A stretch of 64,000 nt of DNA, taken from MnTg04 sp964568075 (GTDB lineage: Bacteria; Pseudomonadota; Gammaproteobacteria; Steroidobacterales; MnTg04). Position 1 is the stretch's first letter. Each line of letters starts with the position of its first letter. Location of the stretch: assembly GCA_964568075.1 (NCBI GenBank), contig CAZMOM010000009.1:25355-89354 (forward strand). Direction: 5' to 3'. The notes under the pieces are model-generated. The model did no database searches and was not told the DNA's origin. It worked only from the letters and a program-made list of their open reading frames with translations. Both the position numbers and the translations under genes were made by a program. Below, in pieces: positions 1 through 7,900 of this stretch.

Positions 1-1
1 C

Positions 2-1372
2 GGCGTGATCAATATTATCACGCGCAGCACGGATCGTAATTATGAACTCAGCACCGGCGGCGGACACTTTGGCACGCGTGCTGGCAGCGCGATGATGGCC
101 TGGCGGGGTGCCGGAAAATCTTTACAAGCGACGTTCAGCCGATTTGCGACAGACGGATTTCCGATTATGGCCGGCGGCACGATCGATCGCGGCTATGACA
201 ACAACACTGCCAGGATTCAGGCGGGCACCCGAGTGGGAGCGGCCGATCTTGGTTTCGCCTTCTGGCAGGCTTCGGGAACCAGTGAATACATGGATTTCCT
301 TGGCACGCCGGTCAGCCAGGATTACCGAAACCGGACGACTTCAGTGACACTGGGCATGACGCCTGGCCAAAACTGGTCCAGCCGGCTGGTGGTAGCGCGA
401 ATCTCCGATGTGATTAGGCAAAATGACAGCGCGGACTATGTTCAGACCGACCGATCTACGCTGGACTGGTATAACAGCCTGGCAGTCAGCGACACACAGC
501 GGCTTTCGGCGGGACTTTACCTATCGCGAGAGAACGCCGAGACCCTGTCGTTTGGATCCGGCTTCGACCGGGACCGGGACGACCAGGCCGTCTACGTTCA
601 GGACCAGCTTAGCCTCGGAGATCATCAATTGTTGCTGGCTGCGCGGTTCAGCAATTTCGACAGCTTCGGCAATATCACGACCTGGAACGCCGAGTACGGA
701 TTTCTGGCCGGCGGGCGACTGATGTTGACGGCATCTGCCGGTACCGGTTTTCGCGCGCCGGACGCCACTGATCTGTTTGGGTTCGGTGGCAATCCTGATC
801 TATTCGCGGAAGAGTCGGAAAACTTCGAGCTTGGCATTCGCTGGCTGATTAGTCAGAACAGCAGCGTGACATTGCACGCGTTTGACAACCGGATCGATAA
901 CCTTATCCAGTTTGTGATTTTCGACCCGATGACTTTTGCCGGCCAGAACCAGAATGTCTCGAAAGCCAGAATCAAAGGAATAGAAGCCACCTGGCGTCTC
1001 CGGAATAACGACTGGGACCTGCACAGCAGCGTTATCGTGCAGGATCCGAGAAACATCAGCGACGACCAGCAGTTGTTGCGCCGATCAAAAAGAAGCGTGA
1101 CGGCCGGGATCACCCGCCACCAGGGTGCATTTGATCTGGGAATCAATGTGCTGACAACAGACGCGAGAAAGGATTTTGGATTCCCATCCGCTATTGATCT
1201 CGGCGGATACACGCTGGTCAATTTGCATAGCCGGTACCGCTTCAGCGAGCAGTGGCAAGTGCGCCTGAAAGTTGAAAACCTGCTAAATAAGGATTATCAG
1301 ACAGCTTTTGGTTTTAACAGCTCTGAACGGGCTGCGTTCGTCACGGTAGACTACCTGGTGCCGGCCAAATAA
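2..1372 (+). CDS. btuB: TonB-dependent outer-membrane receptor, BtuB-like (5' truncated)
   Basis: The window opens inside this gene; the frame is open from base 2 and about 456 residues remain. The first visible residues, GVINIITR, are the usual end of the plug domain of TonB-dependent receptors, so the signal peptide, TonB box and most of the plug lie upstream. The rest is a long run of amphipathic strands with aromatic and charged alternation, as expected of a 22-strand beta-barrel. The family imports large nutrients across the outer membrane using TonB-ExbBD energy. The cobalamin role is inferred from context: an adenosyltransferase starts 24 bases downstream and a BtuF-like binding protein converges after it. 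A siderophore receptor is the alternative. Any cobalamin riboswitch would lie outside the window. Confidence 0.78.
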   Translation, partial: GVINIITRSTDRNYELSTGGGHFGTRAGSAMMAWRGAGKSLQATFSRFATDGFPIMAGGTIDRGYDNNTARIQAGTRVGAADLGFAFWQASGTSEYMDFLGTPVSQDYRNRTTSVTLGMTPGQNWSSRLVVARISDVIRQNDSADYVQTDRSTLDWYNSLAVSDTQRLSAGLYLSRENAETLSFGSGFDRDRDDQAVYVQDQLSLGDHQLLLAARFSNFDSFGNITTWNAEYGFLAGGRLMLTASAGTGFRAPDATDLFGFGGNPDLFAEESENFELGIRWLISQNSSVTLHAFDNRIDNLIQFVIFDPMTFAGQNQNVSKARIKGIEATWRLRNNDWDLHSSVIVQDPRNISDDQQLLRRSKRSVTAGITRHQGAFDLGINVLTTDARKDFGFPSAIDLGGYTLVNLHSRYRFSEQWQVRLKVENLLNKDYQTAFGFNSSERAAFVTVDYLVPAK

Positions 1373-1396
1373 GGTCGGCGCGAGGGGGAGCGATCA

Positions 1397-1951
1397 ATGG
1401 GGCACCGCCTGAGCAAAATCTATACCCGCACCGGCGATAAGGGTACGACCGGTTTGGGCGATGGCGAACGGGTCAGTAAGGATCATGCGCGCGTGGAAGC
1501 GTGCGGCTGCGTGGATGAAACCAACAGCTCGATTGGGGTGGTATTGGCGATCGACGGTCTGCCGCAGGACGTGCACGCGTGCCTGACCGATGTTCAGCAT
1601 GACTTGTTCGATCTTGGCGGCGAGTTGTGTATTCCCGGTCACCAGGCGATCACCGATGACTACATCGATCGGCTGGAGGACCGGCTGGATCACTTCAATG
1701 AAGATCTGCCAGCCCTGAAGGAATTCATATTACCGGGCGGTGGACCCGCGGCAGCCGCCTGCCATCTGGCGCGAACGATCTGTCGACGCGCTGAACGTCG
1801 TGTCGTCAGCCTCGCGTCGGCTGAAGACAATATCCGACCTCAGGCGGTACAATATCTGAACCGCTTGTCGGACCTTTTGTTCGTTATCGCGAGAGTTCTG
1901 GCCAGGCACGAGCAAGGCAGCGAGATACTTTGGCAAAGGGACCGCGACTAA
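1397..1951 (+). CDS. ATP:cob(I)alamin adenosyltransferase, PduO type
   Basis: This 184-residue protein transfers the adenosyl group of ATP to cob(I)alamin, making adenosylcobalamin in the cytoplasm. The N-terminal KIYTRTGDKGTTGLGDGERV is the classic ATP-binding loop of PduO-type enzymes, and the C-terminal RRAERRVVSL and YLNRLSDLLFVIAR segments are the conserved helices near the active site. Length is normal for the stand-alone bacterial form. The gene follows the BtuB-like receptor after 24 bases, with a GAGGGGGAGCG Shine-Dalgarno region, so the two are probably cotranscribed. Its product is the cofactor of the class II ribonucleotide reductase encoded near 45-48 kb. Confidence 0.95.
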   Translation: MGHRLSKIYTRTGDKGTTGLGDGERVSKDHARVEACGCVDETNSSIGVVLAIDGLPQDVHACLTDVQHDLFDLGGELCIPGHQAITDDYIDRLEDRLDHFNEDLPALKEFILPGGGPAAAACHLARTICRRAERRVVSLASAEDNIRPQAVQYLNRLSDLLFVIARVLARHEQGSEILWQRDRD

Positions 1952-1952
1952 T

Positions 1953-2834
1953 TTATCGCATAAGCGCTTCGGCCAGGTTACCGCGCGCCTGGTCCAGTGC
2001 ATGACAAACCTGCGCCGCGCCATCTGCCAGTCTGGGGCCCGCGCGTTCCAGCAGTTCCGAATCGAGAATAAACAGGTTGCCGAGACTGACTGCCTTCATC
2101 TGGGGATAGTTGTGCCAGGATTCCAGAGGATTGCCGTTCCCCACGCTCCCGGAAAGAATGACTTGAGGGTTGCGCAACAGCACGGATTCCATACTGACCG
2201 CAGGAGCCAATGCGTCCAGATCGGAAAAAATATTCTTCCCGCCGCACAACGAAATAACTTCGCTGATTATCTGTTGACCGCCAACGGTAAATAGCGGACG
2301 CGCCGAGATTTGATAAAAGACACTAACGAGCGGTTTATTCGCATTGGTGGCTCGCAGTTCGTCGATGCTCGCCAGGTAATCCACGGCCGCTCTTTCCGCC
2401 TGCTCGGTACGCTCCGTCAGCTTGCCGATCAGCCTCAGTTGTACTGCGACTGATTCAATGCCATCCACTCCCAACTCAATTACCCGGTACCCATCCTGGC
2501 GCAGGAACTGGAGCAATGAATCGGGATTCCCCCCCGACCAGGCCAGCAGGAGGTCCGGGTTCAAAGTGGCGAGCATCTCCGCATCCACCCGATACGCATC
2601 ACCGATCCGCGGAACATTGTTGGCCTGATCCGGGTAATCGCTGTACTCGACCGTGCCGACCAGCAAATCGCCGGCGCCTGCGACAAAGACAAGCTCCGCC
2701 AGATGCGGAGCCAGTGTGACGATGCGCTGGGGCGGCCCGGCCTGCGGGTTCTTTATTTTTTCTTTTTGCTGGTTCTCACATCCGGCGAACGCCAGCATCA
2801 GTAATCCGGCTGCAACACAACGCCCGGCTTTCAT
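1953..2834 (-). CDS. btuF: Cobalamin-binding periplasmic lipoprotein, BtuF-like
   Basis: A 293-residue substrate-binding protein of the helical-backbone class (cobalamin, iron-siderophore). The N-terminus has a lipobox ending in Cys19 (LMLAFAGC), so it is probably membrane-anchored in the periplasm. The RIVTLAPHLAELVFVAGAGD motif and PRIGDAYRVDAEMLATLNPDLLL are typical of BtuF. It would pass cobalamin to a BtuCD permease, which is not in this window. The gene converges with the adenosyltransferase, with one base between the stops, and follows ampE by 8 bases on the minus strand, so it may be read from the ampDE transcript. Substrate assignment rests on the neighbouring cobalamin genes. Confidence 0.83.
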   Translation of the reverse strand: MKAGRCVAAGLLMLAFAGCENQQKEKIKNPQAGPPQRIVTLAPHLAELVFVAGAGDLLVGTVEYSDYPDQANNVPRIGDAYRVDAEMLATLNPDLLLAWSGGNPDSLLQFLRQDGYRVIELGVDGIESVAVQLRLIGKLTERTEQAERAAVDYLASIDELRATNANKPLVSVFYQISARPLFTVGGQQIISEVISLCGGKNIFSDLDALAPAVSMESVLLRNPQVILSGSVGNGNPLESWHNYPQMKAVSLGNLFILDSELLERAGPRLADGAAQVCHALDQARGNLAEALMR

Positions 2835-2842
2835 TTACCGAA

Positions 2843-3757
2843 TCAAACCGCCAGGCCCAGTAGCGTCAGCACAGCAATACCGAAAACCCAAACGAACAAA
2901 GCGCGGCGAATCAGCCTGATCGCGGCCCGGGCCGCACAGCTTTGCGGATCATCGTCGACCATGTCGTCACGAATCTGCTCCAATGCCCCCTGGCCAACGA
3001 TCGCTACCATCTCTCTGGTTCTCTGGAAAAACCGGATGTCGCGGCGCCGTTGCGCAGCGTATCCGCGCCAGGCAGAGAAAGCTCCGTCAAAACTGCCGGC
3101 GATGGCATACCCAACCGCCAGCAACCGTGCGGGAATCCAGGCCAGCAGGCCATGTATCCAGCTCAGGGGATCTCCCGCCTGCATGACCTCATCGCTACTT
3201 TCACCCTGCCGTGCTATTTCGAACGCTCTGCGCCGGCGAAACAGATCCACGACCCGAAACATCCACGCGCCCACAGGCCCAAGCAGCATAAACCAGAATA
3301 CGACAGCGAAAATTCTGTTAAGCGCCTGAACCAGCACAGCATCTTCCAACGCAAGCTCCCTTTCTCCGGGGTCGCGAGGCAAATCACTCTCGGTCAGTTC
3401 CTTGGCGCTGCGGCTGGCTTCCTCTTCGTCCCCACTGCGACGAGCTTTACAAAACGCCGTTACCTCTTGCTGCAGGTCCCGCGGACCCAGACTGAAAATC
3501 AGCAGGACGATCGCAAATGCGACATAAGGGACTCCCAGCAATACATCGCGGAAGGCAACCGTGATCGCCAGCACCGGCAACACCGGAAGCGAAATCAGGC
3601 CGATCATCACAATGGGTACCTGCCAGGTTTTGAGTTCACGCACACACCTGAGACACCAGTCAAAATATTGGTCCATCCAGCGCGGTTCACGAAGATGCAG
3701 CAATTGAGTGACCAGCCGCTCTATCAACAGGCCCAGGATTAACGCGATTAAATTCAT
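2843..3757 (-). CDS. ampE: Inner-membrane protein AmpE
   Basis: A 304-residue membrane protein of the AmpE/CobD-like fold, associated with ampD in many gammaproteobacteria. The N-terminus MNLIALILGLLIERL and the segments LPVLPVLAITVAFRDVLLGVPYVAF, FAVVFWFMLLGPVGAWMF and a C-terminal VWVFGIAVLTLLGLAV are clear membrane spans. AmpE is regarded as a sensory or modulatory partner of AmpD in beta-lactamase induction, but its biochemical role is not settled. It starts 15 bases after the ampD stop, so the two form an operon. Length is slightly above the roughly 284 residues of the E. coli protein. Confidence 0.9.
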   Translation of the reverse strand: MNLIALILGLLIERLVTQLLHLREPRWMDQYFDWCLRCVRELKTWQVPIVMIGLISLPVLPVLAITVAFRDVLLGVPYVAFAIVLLIFSLGPRDLQQEVTAFCKARRSGDEEEASRSAKELTESDLPRDPGERELALEDAVLVQALNRIFAVVFWFMLLGPVGAWMFRVVDLFRRRRAFEIARQGESSDEVMQAGDPLSWIHGLLAWIPARLLAVGYAIAGSFDGAFSAWRGYAAQRRRDIRFFQRTREMVAIVGQGALEQIRDDMVDDDPQSCAARAAIRLIRRALFVWVFGIAVLTLLGLAV

Positions 3758-3772
3758 TCGATTCAGTGACCT

Positions 3773-4330
3773 TTACTTTGGATCACGCAAGATCCCTCTA
3801 AACTGTTTCCATTCAAAACCCGGCCCCGGGTCTTTCTTCCTCCCCGGTGCAATATCGCTGTGACCGGTAACGCGATCATCGCTCAGTTCAGGATATGCCT
3901 TGCACAGACACTTCACAACATCGGCGAGTCGCTGATACTGCGTCACTTCGTAACTACCGTCATCAATCCCTTCCAGCTCGATCCCAATCGAAAAATCGTT
4001 ACAAGCGGTTCTTCCGCAATAAGCAGAATCTCCCGCATGCCAGGCTCGCTCTTGAAATGGCACAAATTGGATGATTTGGCCGTCTCGCCTGATCAACAAA
4101 TGGGCCGACACCTTTTGCTGCCAGATTTCCTTGAAATACGGGTGCTCACCCGGTGGCAGCTCATTGCAGAAAAATTTCTCTATCCACGGCTCGCCATACT
4201 GGCCCGGTGGCAGACTGATACAGTGAATCACAATGAGTTCCGGCCGACAGTCTGCCGGTCTTTGATCGCGATTTGGCGATTCAATGTAGACGGCTTCATC
4301 AAGCAGCCCGGTATGAATATCGATTTTCAT
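3773..4330 (-). CDS. ampD: 1,6-anhydro-N-acetylmuramoyl-L-alanine amidase AmpD
   Basis: A 185-residue cytoplasmic zinc amidase that cuts the peptide from anhydromuropeptides during peptidoglycan recycling and thereby lowers the AmpR-inducing signal. Zinc ligands are visible at His36 (VIHCISLPPGQYG), His157 and Asp167 (TGHSDIAPGRKKDPG), spaced as in known AmpD. The IGIELEG motif carries the conserved glutamates. No signal peptide is present, which separates it from the periplasmic AmiD/AmpDh paralogues. It begins an ampD-ampE-btuF-like minus-strand series. About 175 bases separate it from chpC upstream, so it probably has its own promoter there. Confidence 0.96.
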   Translation of the reverse strand: MKIDIHTGLLDEAVYIESPNRDQRPADCRPELIVIHCISLPPGQYGEPWIEKFFCNELPPGEHPYFKEIWQQKVSAHLLIRRDGQIIQFVPFQERAWHAGDSAYCGRTACNDFSIGIELEGIDDGSYEVTQYQRLADVVKCLCKAYPELSDDRVTGHSDIAPGRKKDPGPGFEWKQFRGILRDPK

Positions 4331-4506
4331 CGGGTCCGTTTTTCAATGACTCCCAACAGCAAGTTTGCCACAGCTTCGCCTGTGACGGACCCATGTTCGA
4401 ACAGCCTGTCGGAAAAAAACCGGTATAGCGGTAATGTTTGACGGATTTGTTTTTGCTGATCTGCCACCCGAGTTCGGCGTCGATGAAAATCAACCGATGC
4501 ACGTTT

Positions 4507-4974
4507 TCAGGCGATCACGGCGGTCACGATCATTTTCTCAAGTTTATCCAGATCGGGGACCAACGGGTGTTCATTAATCATGCGCAATTGGCAGAGGACC
4601 GGCGCATTTTTATTTCGCTTATCGTCAGGCTCAGTACTCAATACTCCCGGGTTTACTCTGACCAGCTGTGGAAATCCCTGGCTGACGATGGCAAAACAGC
4701 CTCCGGGCATATCCCCGCCGGCCGCGTAAAAAATGACTATCCTGCTGCGCCTGCCGGTTTCAGGAATAGAGTCGCCACAACACCCTTCAAAAGATACGAC
4801 CGGCACCAGCCTGCCATTCCAGCGAATCCCACCAAGGCACCAAGGTTGGTCACTATTCATTGGCTCCGGCCCGGAAAACCCGACCACCTCGGCAACGCAT
4901 GCTCTCGGCACCAGCAATCTCTTCTCCGAGAGCGGTATCAGCAGGCTGTACAACTCCTGCACCGGCTCATTCAT
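4507..4974 (-). CDS. chpC: CheW-like adaptor, ChpC
   Basis: A 155-residue single-domain CheW-like protein. The pattern LYSLLIPLSEKRLLVPRACVAEVVGF ... GGIRWNGRLVPVVSFE is the CheW beta-barrel core. Its start overlaps the chpA stop by four bases (ATGA), which implies translational coupling and a role in the same pathway. In Pseudomonas, ChpC is an extra adaptor linking additional receptors to ChpA. It is the last gene of the chemosensory operon here. An intervening chpB methylesterase, found between chpA and chpC in Pseudomonas, is absent. Confidence 0.85.
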   Translation of the reverse strand: MNEPVQELYSLLIPLSEKRLLVPRACVAEVVGFSGPEPMNSDQPWCLGGIRWNGRLVPVVSFEGCCGDSIPETGRRSRIVIFYAAGGDMPGGCFAIVSQGFPQLVRVNPGVLSTEPDDKRNKNAPVLCQLRMINEHPLVPDLDKLEKMIVTAVIA

Positions 4975-7900
4975 CGGCCTGTCTCTCTAACCAGCGGTTC
5001 TATCGCGTCCAGCAACTGGCTTTCCTGATAAGGCTTACCGAGGTAATCGTTCACCCCCAGCTCAATGGCGCGGGCACGATGTTTCTCGCCGGCGCGCGAC
5101 GTGATCATAACGATGGGGACTTCTGCCAGATGTTCATCATTACGAATCCTGGAAGCCAGTTCGTAACCATCCATGCGCGGCATTTCGATATCCAGCAATA
5201 TGATGTCCGGCGTGTGCTCCTGCAAAAGATCCATCGCATCGATACCGTCTTTCGCGGTAATGACTCGCATGCCATTTCGCTCGAGCAACCTTTGCGTGAC
5301 CCTGCGAACGGTAATGGAATCATCGACGACCAAAACAAATGTTCGCGTATCTTCCTCGCGGGCGAATGGCTTCGGACGCCGACGCGACGCTTCGGAACGC
5401 ACCAGTCCGCCGAGATCAAGAATTAACGCGACGCTGCCATCACCGAGTATCGTACCGCCTGAAATTCCCTGAATACCGGCGACCTGCGGCCCGACCGACT
5501 TGACGACTATTTCCCTGCTGCCCAGTAATTCGTCGGCGACCAGGGCGGTGGAATGAGAGCCGGCACGAACCAGGATGATCGAAACAGACAGCTCCTCGTC
5601 GGCAAAACCGCTCGAGTGACCGCCGACAAAATGAGCCAGGTGACGCAACCGGTATTGCCTGCCGCCATATTCAAATTCCGGATCATCTTTTTCGAGTTGT
5701 TCACTGACCTGGTGACGCGGCATCCGGGCGATACCCTCCACGGTCGGCAAGGGCAATGCATAAAACTCTTCGCCAACCCGAACAATCATGGCCTGGGTAA
5801 TCGCCAGCGTAAACGGCAGTCGAATAACAAAAACTGCCCCCTCACCGACGGTTGACTCAACGTGAACCGAACCGCCCAGGCGTTCCACTTCTGTCGCGAC
5901 GACATCGAGCCCTACGCCCCGTCCTGCCGCCTGGGTTACCTCGCCTGCCATCGAAAAACCGGGTCGGAATATCATCTGCAGAACTTGTTCGGCCGGCATC
6001 GATTCGCTGGCATCAAATAAGCCGCTGACCACGGATTTCCGTCGAATCGCGTCCGGATCAATTCCGGCCCCGTTATCCGATACCCGGATCAGCATTTCCG
6101 AGCCTTCCTTATGCAGAGCGATACATATTTCCCCCACCTCAGATTTTTGTGCTTTTTGTCTGGTGACCGGATCTTCAATTCCATGGACGACTGCGTTTCG
6201 CAGGATGTGCTCAAGCGGCTGCAACATGCGTTCCAGCACCTGCCGGTCGAGTTCGCCGCTGGCGCCCTCCAGTTTTAACTCCACTTTCTTGCCGGTTTCG
6301 TTGGCAACCTGTCGCACCAACCTGTCCAGACGTTTCTCGTAACGGCTAAACGGCACCATACGTGTTCGCATCAGTATGCGTTGCAGATCCGCGGTCAGTC
6401 TGGCCTGTTGCGACAGCAACGCGTCAGACTCATGCGACAGGTTATCGAGCAAGTCTCGCAGGCTGGCGACGTCGTTGACCGACTCGGCGAGTGCTCTGCT
6501 CAATTGCTGGATCATCGAGTAGCGATCAAGTTCAAGCGGATCGAAATCACTGGTCGCACCTTCTTCCTGGTGGCGATGCAAAATCTGGGACTCGGTCTCC
6601 GATTCCATTTTGCGCAATTGAGCACGCAGCCGCGTTACGGTCCGCGATAACTCCGCCAGATGAAAGTCGGACGAGCGCATCTGCTGATCGAGCCGCGAAC
6701 GATAGATACTGATTTCACCGGCCAGGTTCAGCATCTCATCCAGCTGATCTGCTTCAACGCGCGTGTATTCCTGTCTTTCAATCGACTCCGTTCTCATCGG
6801 AGCGGCGGGCGGCGGCTGGGGCGACGGCATCGGTGGCAGCGAGGCAAGCGCATCCATCGCCTCCCGACCAGCGGCCACGTCGTCTGCAGTTTCACTGCGG
6901 ACCGGTGGCAGTCCCGGCAGATCCGCGGCCGCGCCAGTATCCCCCGCCTTTATCGCGGGTTCCGGAACGACCGGCTCGTCATCCGGTATTTGCGCCTTCT
7001 GTTGGCCGGGTTGTCCCGCCGCCAGGTCACTTATTTTCTGTTCGAGATCCGTCCTCGGCGCAGCCTGTTGACCGAAACTGACTGTTTCCCGCATAGAATG
7101 CAGGCCATCCAGCGAGCCCTGCAGCACATCCGCAGCAGAATCGCTGAACTGCATTTGTCGCTGCTCGATAAGATCCAGCAGCGACTCGGTTTCATGACTG
7201 AGATTGGCCATGGCGGGAACGCCCGCCATCCGCGCTCCCCCTTTGAGCGTGTGCAGGCAACGTTTGAGTTCGGCCAACGCAGTCTGATCTGATGCGTCCT
7301 GACGAAGCCCGGACAACGCCGCCTCTGCCGTATCCAGCAACTCGGCTGCTTCTTCGCTGAATATCGACGCAATCTCGCCATCGAATTCAACGTCCGCCTC
7401 TTCCGCCCGATCTGCAGTATCCGGTTCAGCCGAGGTATCCGCCTGTTCAGCTTCCAGCTCCGCTGCCAACGTGTGCAGCCGGTGAATCAACCCTGCGTGG
7501 CTGGGGAAAAATCCGGTGTCCTCGTCGAGGTGCCGGATAATCCTGTCGAAGGACGCAACGACATCGTGGCAGATACTGATACCCGCTTCATCCAGCCCTT
7601 TGCCCAGCTCATGCAGTTTTCGAATATACCGGTCCAGTGGCTCCGCTATCTTGACGCCCTGCATGGCACCCGCCATTTTCGCACTGCCGTGCAATGTGTG
7701 GCACGCGCGATAAAGTCTCTCGGTAACCGGATACGGAGCGACTCCGGCGATGCAACCCTGCAAAAAATCTCTGATGCTTTCCAGGTGCCCGGAGCTTTCC
7801 TTGGCAAAAATTTCCCTCAGCACCGGATCCATTTCCGGTTCCGGCAGTTCATCTGGTGCGACCAGCCCGGCATCCTCTGTCTCTTCCTTCGCGGACTGGA

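Noticed and set aside
2942..3742. 266-codon plus-strand frame opposite ampE
   Set aside because: Lies entirely antisense to AmpE, is rich in His/Pro/Gln/Arg as expected of a shadow frame, and shows no motif.
4299..4502. 67-codon minus-strand frame between chpC and ampD
   Set aside because: No ribosome site, overlaps the ampD start, unusual residue mix with no recognisable pattern; the 176-base gap more likely holds the ampD promoter.
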